Below are positions 1 through 7,953 of a stretch of 36,479 bases of DNA, piece after piece. The stretch is from JAGXTF01 sp038317095 (lineage in GTDB: Bacteria; Bacteroidota; Bacteroidia; NS11-12g; UBA955). The notes beneath the pieces were generated by a model that was not told the DNA's origin, did no database searches, and worked only from the letters and a program-made list of their open reading frames with translations. Numbering within the stretch: the stretch's first letter is position 1; every line of letters begins with the position of its first letter. The position numbers and the translations under genes are program-made. The stretch spans positions 1 through 36,479 of the forward strand of contig JBBQBB010000034.1 in assembly GCA_038317095.1 (NCBI GenBank), written 5' to 3'.

Positions 1-267
1 AACTGGGAAGAATTGACTGCTTTCTTAGACTTCCCCTTGGAAATAAGAAAGATAATTTATACAACCAACGTAATAGAAAATCTCAATGGCAAAATCAGAA
101 AATACACCAAAAACAAAATGTCCTATCCCACTGACGACGCCGTTCTTAAATCAGTATTTCTTGCTATTAAAGAGGCAACAAAAAAATGGACTATGCCCAT
201 CAGAAATTGGGGAATAATCCTAAATCAATTTAACCTTATATTTGGAGACCTTAAAATGAAACCATAA
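1..267 (+). CDS. IS256-family transposase, C-terminal fragment (5' end outside window)
   Basis: The frame is open from base 1 and ends at TAA 265-267. The 88 visible residues are the C-terminal end of a mutator/IS256-type DDE transposase: a tryptophan-containing start (NWEEL), then the family-typical runs IRKIIYTTNVIENLN, RKYTKNK and KKWTMPIRNWG, and the closing LNQFNLIFGDL. These surround the last catalytic region of the family; the two catalytic aspartates and probably the glutamate lie upstream, outside the window. The fragment is read toward the element's right end near 300. Nothing in the visible part is broken, so the element could be intact, but this cannot be judged from here. The TTG at 13 is only an internal codon. 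Confidence 0.93.
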   Translation, partial: NWEELTAFLDFPLEIRKIIYTTNVIENLNGKIRKYTKNKMSYPTDDAVLKSVFLAIKEATKKWTMPIRNWGIILNQFNLIFGDLKMKP

Positions 268-302
268 AAAAGTATTTTACACACTTATTGGGATACTGTC
301 AG
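1..302 (+). mobile_element. Right end of an IS256-family insertion sequence
   Basis: The transposase stop at 267 is followed by about 33 bases reading TTTTACACACTTATTGGGAT and then ACTGTC at 295-300. This resembles IS256-family right terminal repeats, which commonly have a TACACA..TT core and end near GACA(C/G)T. The neighbouring minus-strand gene loses its family-like sequence at 300-305, which puts the right boundary at about 300-302. The left end and the target duplication are outside the window, so the exact boundary is inferred. Confidence 0.75.
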
Positions 303-542
303 CAATTCAATCCAATATTCAGTTTCGTTAGCTTTTTTTTGGGCAATTGCCATTTTGTGAATAAAATCAGGTTTGCTTTCTCCGTGTTCCGCTTCCCTTA
401 TCAATGCTCCTATTGCTGTTCCATTTCTTAAAAGTTGCTTGCTCAAAACATATTCCCTTTTAGTTTCAGTAAGGCACTGAAATAGTTTTACAACTCTTAA
501 AGCAAAAGCAAATGATTTTGATTTTACGCTATTATCATTCAT
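285..542 (-). pseudogene. Four-helix-bundle (23S rRNA intervening-sequence type) protein, 3'-truncated by the IS
   Basis: The 85-residue frame starts with ATG at 542. It has the typical sequence of the Bacteroidota four-helix-bundle family (the S23/IVP family): KSFAFALRVVKLFQCLTETK, YVLSKQLLRNGTAIGAL, REAEHGESKPDF and KANETEYWIELL. Family members are usually about 115-125 residues and continue after EYWxELL into a fourth helix ending near LVSIIKTSK. Here the family sequence stops after WIELL, and the last codons (TVSQ stop) are read from the IS256 end. About 35 residues, including the last helix, are therefore missing; they should lie on the far side of the IS. The cellular role of free-standing members is not established. 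The product is probably unstable. Confidence 0.85.
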
Positions 543-711
543 AACTTATCACTCATAATTTATAATGCTGCATCTAATTTACAGTGGTAAAACATCTTGT
601 AACACCCAAGGCGAAAGAAAATGCAATTCTACCAAAATCCAACGTTATCAAATGAATGAGAATACAAGCATTCATTAGCATTTTTTTTCAAGGTATTCAA
701 TTTGCCTATTG

Positions 712-719
712 TATATTTG
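712..719 (+). promoter_or_regulatory. Candidate -7 element (TAnnTTTG) upstream of the type B T9SS cargo
   Basis: TATATTTG matches the Bacteroidota primary sigma -7 consensus TAnnTTTG exactly and lies 41 bases before the ATG at 761. No TTG is seen at the expected distance upstream, so the -33 part is weak. The 543-711 stretch otherwise shows no gene. Confidence 0.4.
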
Positions 720-760
720 TGGTGACGCGCACTAATTAAGCTCTTCTTTTGAGGATTTTT

Positions 761-2797
761 ATGACCATAGCATACGATTCCCATTTCGGCAGTCTTAAAG
801 TCTTGTTTAGCCTGCTATTGTTGCTGGGAATTTCGGATAGGGCAATTCTATCTGGCCAATCTATTAAAATTAACACAAATAAAATGCAGTATTGTGTTGG
901 TGACACGGTAGTGTTTCAAAACAACAGCATTGGTGGTCAAAACCACTATTGGTCATTTACAACAGGTGAAGACCTTTTTACCAAACCATTGGTTGGGAAC
1001 ATTGGCAATCCGGGCAATTTGCTTAGTGGCAATACATATACATCTATAGTTAAAGAAAAAGATGAATACATCGTTTTTGCAAATACATACAGCAATGGCA
1101 ATCTTGTACGATTTAATTTTGACAGCTCATTAACAACGATAAAGCAAAGCGTCAGTCTGGGGAATTTTGGCGGCTTATTTTCATTTCAGCACGAGGGGTT
1201 AGGAGCTGCCAGCGATGGGGGTAAAAACTATTTGTTTACAGTTTCGTCAAATAAACTAGTTAGGCTTGATTTTGGAAGTTCATTTAAAAACACCCCAACC
1301 GCAACCAATTTGGGAAATACTTATTTCCTAAGTTGGCCGCATGAATTGCAGATGTTTAAATACCGAGATACCTGGGCGGCTGTAATTTGCAACCGAGCAT
1401 CTTCCAATCAAATTTGTTTTTTAAAATGGGTAAATGGTTTGGAAAATTTTCCAATTGCCAAAACATTTACTCCAGTTGCAGGCATCCAAGCTTCAAGTAT
1501 TTGTCTTGTTATGGATGATTTTTCCAAAGAGTATTATGTTTTCTATTCTACAGTATCAAATAACGGTATTTGCAGGGTTAAACTAGGTAAGGATATATTT
1601 AATCCTATACTGTCAGTTACAAATTTCAACAATATATCGGGAGTAGCGATAGCACGTGGAATTAAAATAATTAAAGAATGTAATCAATATGTAGGTTATT
1701 TGATTGCAGAAAATGGCAGTCTCACCAGAATCACTTTTCCGGGTGGACTGGGTGGAACCCCATCCATGAGCAATGTAACCGGACTTGCAGTGACACTAGG
1801 AAAGATGGAAGGTATAAGTAATTTTGTCATTGAAAACGATAAGTACAAGGCCCTACTTTCCAGCCCGACAACAGGTCTTTACAGTTTTGCAATCCGCCGT
1901 AATTCAATTCAGTCATTTGTGTCAACAAAAAACAAAACGCCATTACTTATGGTTGTTAAAAATACTGGCAATATACCTGTTTATTACTCTTTAAACCATC
2001 TCACTTATGGCCAAACGGATACTTGTTTTTCGCTAAATGTGATTCAATGTTGTGCAAAGCATATGGTAGTTTTAAAGAACGATACCTTTTGCAAAAACGA
2101 TTCGGGCAGCCTTATTGCAAGTTATCTTCCTTATGAAAAAAATCTTAAATATAGTTGGTTTCAAAACGGCATTTATCTAAAAAATGGAATTGATTCATTT
2201 ATTCATAGCCGCTTTCCTGGCGAGTATAAGGTAGTCGTTTCCCACTTTTCGTGCAAAGATTCAGCTGCAGCTAGGCTTGATATGGATTCAATAGAACTGC
2301 CAATTACAAGAGATTCAGCACTGTGCAAAGGGGAAACATTTGAATATAGAATAGCTGGCAGACCAGATTGTAATTACCTTTTAAATGGGTATACTGTTTC
2401 GGGCACTTTAATTCTCAAATCCGACAGTACAAAAACATGGAATATTACAGCATCAAACAAATGCGGAGTTGTGAATAGAAGTTTGAAGATAAATTTTAAT
2501 GATTGTGATACCTGTGATTTTTATTTTCCGAATGCATTTTCACCGGATGATAATTTCAAGAATGACTTTTTTAAACCAACCTATCTTTGTAATGTAAAAA
2601 ATATTTATTTTTCAATTTATAACAGATGGGGTGCAAAAATATTCGAAACCGCAGACATAAGCGGAGGTTGGGATGGGAACTATATGGGAAAACCTGCACC
2701 AGACGGAATCTACATTGCAATTGCTTCTGTGTATGCGTTTAAAAACAATATCCCAATCCACCAGAATTTCAAAAAATCATTTCATTTGATAAGGTAA
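761..2797 (+). CDS. Secreted protein with type B T9SS C-terminal domain (gliding motility-associated CTD)
   Basis: The last ~85 residues form a clear CHU_C/gliding-motility-associated C-terminal domain: FPNAFSPDDNFKNDFF, then YNRWGAKIFE, then GGWDGNYMGKPAPDGIY. This is the type B signal that sends proteins through the type IX system. A hydrophobic stretch (LKVLFSLLLLLGI) near the N-terminus is the likely Sec signal. The middle (about residues 70-380) holds repeated beta-rich segments that look like a propeller; residues about 430-570 look like Ig/PKD-type modules with paired cysteines. No catalytic motif is visible, so an adhesin or matrix role is an inference. I chose ATG 761; an in-frame TTG at 749 would add four residues. 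It is a single gene, convergent with the GlmU-like gene. Confidence 0.85.
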   Translation: MTIAYDSHFGSLKVLFSLLLLLGISDRAILSGQSIKINTNKMQYCVGDTVVFQNNSIGGQNHYWSFTTGEDLFTKPLVGNIGNPGNLLSGNTYTSIVKEKDEYIVFANTYSNGNLVRFNFDSSLTTIKQSVSLGNFGGLFSFQHEGLGAASDGGKNYLFTVSSNKLVRLDFGSSFKNTPTATNLGNTYFLSWPHELQMFKYRDTWAAVICNRASSNQICFLKWVNGLENFPIAKTFTPVAGIQASSICLVMDDFSKEYYVFYSTVSNNGICRVKLGKDIFNPILSVTNFNNISGVAIARGIKIIKECNQYVGYLIAENGSLTRITFPGGLGGTPSMSNVTGLAVTLGKMEGISNFVIENDKYKALLSSPTTGLYSFAIRRNSIQSFVSTKNKTPLLMVVKNTGNIPVYYSLNHLTYGQTDTCFSLNVIQCCAKHMVVLKNDTFCKNDSGSLIASYLPYEKNLKYSWFQNGIYLKNGIDSFIHSRFPGEYKVVVSHFSCKDSAAARLDMDSIELPITRDSALCKGETFEYRIAGRPDCNYLLNGYTVSGTLILKSDSTKTWNITASNKCGVVNRSLKINFNDCDTCDFYFPNAFSPDDNFKNDFFKPTYLCNVKNIYFSIYNRWGAKIFETADISGGWDGNYMGKPAPDGIYIAIASVYAFKNNIPIHQNFKKSFHLIR

Positions 2798-2901
2798 TAT
2801 GGATTTTCGTAGCGATTAAACCCAATGTGGTACTTCAGATTTATGGTTTAAGAAAAACCAACTGTTGGTATATTTCAATTTGGAAATTTCTTTTACCCAA
2901 C

Positions 2902-4065
2902 TCATGCGTCTTTTTCCCAATTCCGCCAATTGCCCGTAATCTCAAAAACCTTTTCTAGAATGGCTTTCTCAGTGGCATCAAATACTTTTTTTCTTCTTGG
3001 AAATACCAAACTTGCAGTTTTGCAGGCGGCATCTAATTTGTAGGTGATAAAACCACTGGCACCACCCCAGGCAAAATCTGGGATAAACTGCCGGGGAAAG
3101 CCAGAGCCAAAAATATTGGCAGAAACGCCTACCACGGTGCCCGTATTGAACATAGTATTGATACCGCATTTGCTATGGTCGCCCATGATGAGTCCGCAAA
3201 ATTGTTGACCACTTTTATCGAACTTGCCACTGTTATAATTCCAAACTTTTACTTCCTCATAATTATTTTTAAGATTGCTACAATTGCTATCTGCTCCTAT
3301 GTTACACCATTCGCCAATTGCTGCATTGCCCAAAAAGCCATCGTGCCCTTTGTTAGAATATGCCTGCATTTGTATGTTGTTGATTTCACCCCCAGCCGTA
3401 CAAAATGGACCCAAGGCACTAGGTCCATATACCTTGGTTCCTTGCTTTAACACACTGCCTTCGCCCATACTAAAAGGTCCGCGGATTACGCAACCTTCCA
3501 TTACTTCCGCATTTTTTCCCAAATAAATGGCTCCTTTTTCCGTGTTAAAAAAAGCATTTGTGGCTTTGGCGCCATCCTCAAAATAAACCGAATGCGCACC
3601 TACGCCTGAATTTCCTCGTTTGGTTGTAAATGGATGTCTGGTTTTTACCAAAACCGCAATGTCTCTCTCTATTTCAACCCCAAGTTTCATGAAAATATCA
3701 AAAGGACGGTTTAAAATAGAAACGGGATGCGTGAATTCCTTAGCAAAAGATTCGCCTCCCCCTTTGGTTGCCAATATAGTTTCGCCAGCAAAAAGGGTTT
3801 CCCCGGGTTGCATGTGGTTTATGCCGTAAATAAAGTCTGGATTGGGTAACACCCTACCATTTATTCTAATGTCGGCATTTTCGATAGGGTTAAATTTGGC
3901 GCGTAAATAATCTCTCGTTTCGTATCCATATTCCTTTACATTAAGGTAAATGGCCCATTTTTCCGCAAGGGTTAATATTCCACAACGCAGGTCTGCGGCT
4001 GGTCGCGTAAGCGAAAGAGGGTATAGGTCTCCGATTTTGTCGTCGTCAAAAAAGGTAATTTTCAT
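2902..4065 (-). CDS. Bacteroidota-type GlmU-like UDP-N-acetylglucosamine diphosphorylase / acetyltransferase
   Basis: This is a 387-residue protein with ATG at 4065. The N-terminus MKITFFDDDKIGDLYPLSLT followed by RPAADLRCGILTLAEKW marks the alternative GlmU family of Bacteroidota (TIGR03991), a putative sugar-phosphate nucleotidyltransferase joined to a left-handed beta-helix acyltransferase. Residues about 1-165 are the nucleotidyltransferase-like part; about 170-345 contain hexapeptide-type repeats (NAEVMEGCVIRGPFSMGEGS, then NAAIGEWCNIGADSNCSN). The classical GlmU loop (GxGTRM) is not visible, as is usual in this family. The expected role is supply of UDP-GlcNAc for peptidoglycan and surface glycans, which fits the PBP nearby. 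The activity is assigned by family only. It is convergent with the upstream T9SS cargo. Confidence 0.82.
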   Translation of the reverse strand: MKITFFDDDKIGDLYPLSLTRPAADLRCGILTLAEKWAIYLNVKEYGYETRDYLRAKFNPIENADIRINGRVLPNPDFIYGINHMQPGETLFAGETILATKGGGESFAKEFTHPVSILNRPFDIFMKLGVEIERDIAVLVKTRHPFTTKRGNSGVGAHSVYFEDGAKATNAFFNTEKGAIYLGKNAEVMEGCVIRGPFSMGEGSVLKQGTKVYGPSALGPFCTAGGEINNIQMQAYSNKGHDGFLGNAAIGEWCNIGADSNCSNLKNNYEEVKVWNYNSGKFDKSGQQFCGLIMGDHSKCGINTMFNTGTVVGVSANIFGSGFPRQFIPDFAWGGASGFITYKLDAACKTASLVFPRRKKVFDATEKAILEKVFEITGNWRNWEKDA

Positions 4066-4177
4066 TGCTTCGAAATTACTCTTTTTGTGCAGAGTTTTAA
4101 AATAGCAACAAATATTTTATAATCTTAAATCAAAATTGTTTCCGTTTAAGACATTAAAGTAAGATATTTTTTTGTGT

Positions 4178-4209
4178 CTGGGCTGTTTTATAGCAGAGAA
4201 ACAGCCTAG
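4178..4209. other. Intergenic inverted repeat (11-bp stem) downstream of the unknown secreted protein
   Basis: CTGGGCTGTTT (4178-4188) pairs with AAACAGCCTAG (4199-4209), with one G-T pair and a 10-base loop. It lies 51-82 bases past the stop of the minus-strand gene that ends at 4260. There is no T-run after the stem on either strand, so it is not a classical terminator. It may be an RNA-stabilising end or a protein site. Confidence 0.35.
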
Positions 4210-4259
4210 ATTCAGGGTTACCGAATTCAATTTATAATTCTTAAAAATATTTTCTTTAA

Positions 4260-5210
4260 TTACGGGCATGCCATTTTTTTCAGCGCATCAAGCTGTTCAA
4301 TTGTTTCTTTGCTAAGATATCCAATTTTTTGATATTTCTGATAAAATGCGCACTGGTTGCAAGCTTCCAAATAATAGGCATTTGCAATTTCATCGTCATA
4401 GTTTAATTTTATCCCTATTAAATCGGTTTGTACACCCATCAATAACTTTCGGCATACTTTGTCCAATCGATCTAAATTTTTAGGAGATTCAAGATACTTT
4501 AATGCGGCTTTTACAAATCTAAAATCCATATTTGGTTTCAGTAAAAAAGAATCTAACAGGTCCAAAGGTGCTTCCTTTAGCCATTCATCGGCATGCAGCC
4601 ATGTTGATGCAGCAAGTTTGATTTTAGGGTATCTACTGTCTTTGTATTCTTCTGTTTCTTTGGAGAGCAAATAAGTTAGTAAATAAAGGCTGTCGCCATG
4701 ATTTAGAGTCTTTTTCCAAGCCATCGTTTCCAGTTCAAAATCGTAAGGTATGCGCGTATTTTTTTTAAATATTAATTTATACGACCCTTCTTTATCCGTT
4801 TTTATCCATTGAGTAAAGCATGCAGCCATATTGCTTAAAAACAATTTGGGTTTTATTTTATGGATTGCAGCAATGGCGCTGTCTTCGAATGTCATATTGT
4901 CTAAAAGAATGCCTTTTAGGTTCTTTAACTTTAACCAGCTTTTGGAAATCATTGCATTGGTATAATCCCAATCGTTGCCGAAATAGATGATGTATTCAAT
5001 GCCTGCGAACTTTTCTGGATGTGAAATTGGAGCCATATTCCCATTGAAAACCAAGGTATTTATGTGACTTCCTTTGACAAATACAGGTTGCGGGTTTCCA
5101 TATTGATCTGCTGTATAATCCACAGCAAAGCAACTATCCCATTGTTGGGAACAACTGTTTTTAATAAATGTTGAAAGTAACAAAATGAAGCATAATTTGA
5201 GAATATTCAT
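4260..5210 (-). CDS. Secreted protein of unknown function
   Basis: This is a 316-residue protein with ATG at 5210. An N-terminal hydrophobic stretch (LKLCFILLLSTF), then KNSCSQ, reads as a Sec signal peptide; the cysteine context is not a good lipobox. I do not recognise a family. The segment at about residues 85-135 (WLKLKNLKGILLDNMTFEDS, then KIKPKLFLSN) has a leucine-rich-repeat-like rhythm but only about two turns. The C-terminal third is helical and has cysteines at about 250, 287, 290 and 315. There is no T9SS sorting domain, so it is probably periplasmic. Codon use matches its neighbours. It lies between rpmE2 (which has its own terminator) and the GlmU-like gene, so it is probably transcribed alone. 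Confidence 0.7.
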   Translation of the reverse strand: MNILKLCFILLLSTFIKNSCSQQWDSCFAVDYTADQYGNPQPVFVKGSHINTLVFNGNMAPISHPEKFAGIEYIIYFGNDWDYTNAMISKSWLKLKNLKGILLDNMTFEDSAIAAIHKIKPKLFLSNMAACFTQWIKTDKEGSYKLIFKKNTRIPYDFELETMAWKKTLNHGDSLYLLTYLLSKETEEYKDSRYPKIKLAASTWLHADEWLKEAPLDLLDSFLLKPNMDFRFVKAALKYLESPKNLDRLDKVCRKLLMGVQTDLIGIKLNYDDEIANAYYLEACNQCAFYQKYQKIGYLSKETIEQLDALKKMACP

Positions 5211-5280
5211 GGTTTAAAAGTTTGTTATAGTGAATACATATTGAACGGATTTGGTAAACGAATCAATACATTAGGCATAA

Positions 5281-5309
5281 AAAAAGCCATTCGAAAGGAA
5301 TGGCTTTTT
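5281..5309 (-). terminator. Rho-independent terminator of rpmE2
   Basis: AAAAAGCCATTC (5281-5292) pairs perfectly over 12 bases with GAATGGCTTTTT (5298-5309) around a five-base loop. On the minus strand it begins 19 bases after the rpmE2 stop and runs into a T-run made by 5279-5285. It separates L31 from the secreted-protein gene. Confidence 0.85.
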
Positions 5310-5327
5310 AGGGATATATTTAAAATC

Positions 5328-5648
5328 TTATTCCTCAGTATTGGCAACGGGTGCTTCTTCAACAGCAGTTTCAGCAACGGGTGCAGCAGGGGCAGCAGGT
5401 TTTTTATTGCCATAACGTTTCATAAATTTATCGATACGACCTGCGGTGTCGATAAGGTTTTGTTTGCCGGTATAAAAAGGGTGAGATTTAGAAGAAATCT
5501 CCAATTTAAACAAAGGATATTCGTTACCGTCTTCCCATTTAATGGTTTCTTTGCTATCTACGCAACTTTGGGTAATAAATGAAAAATCGCAGCTCATGTC
5601 TTTAAACACTACTTTGCGATAAGTCTTAGGATGTATATCTGGTTTCAT
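5328..5648 (-). CDS. rpmE2: 50S ribosomal protein L31 type B with an Ala/Pro/Glu-rich tail
   Basis: This is 106 residues starting at ATG 5648 (MKPDIHPKTYRKVVFKDMSC). The family marks are IHP.Y..VVFKD, the SxKExxKWEDGNEYPLFKLE region, SSKSHPFYTGKQ and the end of the core GRIDKFMKRYG. It lacks the four zinc cysteines of type A L31, as type B does. Core type B proteins are about 80-85 residues; here ~25 extra residues follow RYGNKK (PAAPAAPVAETAVEEAPVAN, then TEE). The frame is open further upstream, but the added sequence (from 5735) overlaps the PBP gene and does not look like L31. A promoter (5672-5703) and a terminator (5281-5309) make it a monocistronic unit. Confidence 0.95.
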   Translation of the reverse strand: MKPDIHPKTYRKVVFKDMSCDFSFITQSCVDSKETIKWEDGNEYPLFKLEISSKSHPFYTGKQNLIDTAGRIDKFMKRYGNKKPAAPAAPVAETAVEEAPVANTEE

Positions 5649-5671
5649 CGATTTTATTGTATTTGGGGCTG

Positions 5672-5703
5672 CAAAGATAATTTTTTTGTTTGAAAAAAGC
5701 AAC
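5672..5703 (-). promoter_or_regulatory. Promoter of rpmE2 (TTG / TAnnTTTG)
   Basis: On the minus strand GTTG (5703-5700) is followed 20 bases later by TATCTTTG (5679-5672). Both fit the Bacteroidota -33 and -7 elements. The start codon lies 23 bases past the -7 element. The site falls between the PBP stop and L31, so L31 can be transcribed apart from the PBP. Confidence 0.6.
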
Positions 5704-5712
5704 AATAGGTTT

Positions 5713-7926
5713 TTAATCTCCCAAACCGGAGACATTTAAATCCTTTCCACCCTCCGAACCGCCGCCACCATCCTTGCATTCTGCCATTAATGAACTTGGG
5801 TTTTTTGGCATTTCTAACATGTCTGTATTTAAGAAAAGTGATTTATCTTTCAACGCTTTTTGCATAAACAAGCCATAAATGGGCAAAGCCATCATGGCTC
5901 CTTGGCCAAACCAACCATTTCTAAAGCGAACCACAGGATCATCTGCACCAACCCAAGTTGCACAAACCAAGTTTTGGGTGCAACCCATAAACCAACCGTC
6001 GGCACTGCCTTGTGTTGTTCCGGTTTTGCCACCTATTGCTCCTGTTAATTGGTATTTTCCTTTTAGATAGCTTCCTGTTCCATAATCGACCACGCCAGTG
6101 AGCATTTTAAACATTAAATAAGCTTTCTCTTCGCTTAAAACTTGATCACGTTTGGGTGTGTTAAATTCGGCAAGCACATTGCCTTTGCTGTCTTCAATTC
6201 TTGTAATAAATGATGGCTCTACCCACAATCCTTTATTTACAAAAGTACTGTAGGCACTAGCCATTTCATAAGGACTTAGCTCCACTGCACCTAAACAAAT
6301 AGCGGGTACAGGATCTATTCTGCCTTTTTCAATTCCCACCCGTTCTGCAAATTTTACAACGTAAGGAGCTCCATCGTCTCCTAACGTTTTCATAACTTGT
6401 GCTGTAATATAATTGTCCGACAATGCCAGGCCCTTGGCCATAGTCCATTCACCACCGGCACCGTTGTCGTTGCGTGGGGTCCAACTGCCACCTGGAATTT
6501 TAAAAGTTACAGCCTCCCTTGGAAATTTGCGACAGGGTGGTATTTTATTTATATCCATAGCTGTTGCATATACAATGGGCTTAAATGTAGATCCTACTTG
6601 GCGGCGATTGCTTTTATTCACATGGTCGTACTTGAAATATTTATGGTCTATCCCACCAACCCATGCTTTAATGTAACCAGTCTCGGGTTCAATGGCAATA
6701 AAACCGGCCTGAATAATACGCTTAATATACTTCATGCTGTCATAAGGACTCATAATGGTATCGCGGTCGCCCTTCCAGCTAAAAACAGTCATTTTAACTG
6801 GTTTTTTGAGTTCCTTTAAAATGGCATCTTCATTGTTTCCAAGTTTCTCCTTTAAAACTTTGTATCTCTCAGTACTTTTTATGGCCTTTTCAATAAAATT
6901 TGGGACAACTTGGTAATTTAACGTTCGCCAAGGGTCTTGTTTTCCCCAGTCATTGTTAAATTGTTTTTGAACCTCCTTCATATGCGTTTTTACGGCGCTT
7001 TCTGCGTAAGACTGCATCTTACTGTTGATGGTTGTATATATTTTTAATCCGCTGCGGTAAAGGTTGTAACCATTGTCTTTGCACCAATCTTTTAGAAATT
7101 CACCCAATTGGTCTCTGAAATACAAAGCATTTCCGGCATCATCTACTGGCACATAGTCTAGCACAATGGGTTTATCCTTAACTTCTTGTAATTCGGTTTC
7201 TTTGATAAAATCATATTTTGCCATTTGTCGCAAAACAATATTTCTTCTTTTCCTCGATCTTTCAGGATTCAATTTGGGATTGTAACCCGTATTTAACTGC
7301 AACATTCCCACCAATACCGATGCTTCTTCTAATTTTAAGTCTTTGGGTTTTTTGTTAAAAAACTCTCTGGAGGCGGCTTCTATTCCAAAGGAATTTCCAG
7401 AAAATGGAACCGTGTTTAAATACATGGTTATAATTTCGTTTTTGGTGTACCTTCGTTCTAGCTTTATCGCAATTATCCATTCTTTAAATTTTTGCATAAT
7501 CCTACCCAGCTTGGTTTTGGGCTTGTTTTCGTAAATACTGAATAGGTTTTTGGCCAATTGTTGGGAAATGGTAGATGCGCCGCCATCTCTACCTAATTTT
7601 ACGATGGCTCTAAAAGTACCACGGGCATCTATGCCAGAGTGTGAATTAAAGCGAATATCCTCAGTAGCAATTAATGCGTCGTATACAAATTGCGAAATGT
7701 CATCATGCTTCACATTGGTGCGGTTTTCTAGAAAGAATTTCCCCAATATTTCACCATCTTCTGCAAATATTTCACTGCTTAAGGAAGCTTTGGGGTTTTC
7801 AAGCTCCTTAATATCTGGCAATTCTCCAAAAAGTCCGAGATTGGTTAATATAAAAAAAAGGATAACAAGCAAGAATCCGCCCCCAAGCGCACTCCAAAAA
7901 CCTTTGATAAACTTAAAATCACCCAT
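5713..7926 (-). CDS. mrcA: Class A penicillin-binding protein (PBP1A: glycosyltransferase + transpeptidase)
   Basis: This 737-residue inner-membrane enzyme polymerises lipid II and crosslinks the stem peptides. One membrane segment lies at about residues 12-33. The GT51 domain shows ATEDIRFNSHSGID at ~87-100 (catalytic Glu89) and GGASTISQQLAKN at 115-127. The transpeptidase domain shows GSTFKP with Ser446 and Lys449, SDN at 503-505, and KTGTTQ starting at Lys634. All catalytic motifs are present and the length is normal. ATG 7926 lies 27 bases after the sprE stop, so the two are probably co-transcribed; a weak -7-like CGAAGATA (7939-7946, minus) might add its own start. The tail is rich in glycine (GGGGSEGGKDL). 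Confidence 0.96.
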   Translation of the reverse strand: MGDFKFIKGFWSALGGGFLLVILFFILTNLGLFGELPDIKELENPKASLSSEIFAEDGEILGKFFLENRTNVKHDDISQFVYDALIATEDIRFNSHSGIDARGTFRAIVKLGRDGGASTISQQLAKNLFSIYENKPKTKLGRIMQKFKEWIIAIKLERRYTKNEIITMYLNTVPFSGNSFGIEAASREFFNKKPKDLKLEEASVLVGMLQLNTGYNPKLNPERSRKRRNIVLRQMAKYDFIKETELQEVKDKPIVLDYVPVDDAGNALYFRDQLGEFLKDWCKDNGYNLYRSGLKIYTTINSKMQSYAESAVKTHMKEVQKQFNNDWGKQDPWRTLNYQVVPNFIEKAIKSTERYKVLKEKLGNNEDAILKELKKPVKMTVFSWKGDRDTIMSPYDSMKYIKRIIQAGFIAIEPETGYIKAWVGGIDHKYFKYDHVNKSNRRQVGSTFKPIVYATAMDINKIPPCRKFPREAVTFKIPGGSWTPRNDNGAGGEWTMAKGLALSDNYITAQVMKTLGDDGAPYVVKFAERVGIEKGRIDPVPAICLGAVELSPYEMASAYSTFVNKGLWVEPSFITRIEDSKGNVLAEFNTPKRDQVLSEEKAYLMFKMLTGVVDYGTGSYLKGKYQLTGAIGGKTGTTQGSADGWFMGCTQNLVCATWVGADDPVVRFRNGWFGQGAMMALPIYGLFMQKALKDKSLFLNTDMLEMPKNPSSLMAECKDGGGGSEGGKDLNVSGLGD

Positions 7927-7953
7927 TTGAATTTGCTGCGAAGATAATTGTCA

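Noticed and set aside
5649..5735. Longer start of L31 (29 extra residues)
   Set aside because: The added part overlaps the PBP 3' end and promoter and shows no L31 sequence; MKPDIHP is the normal start.
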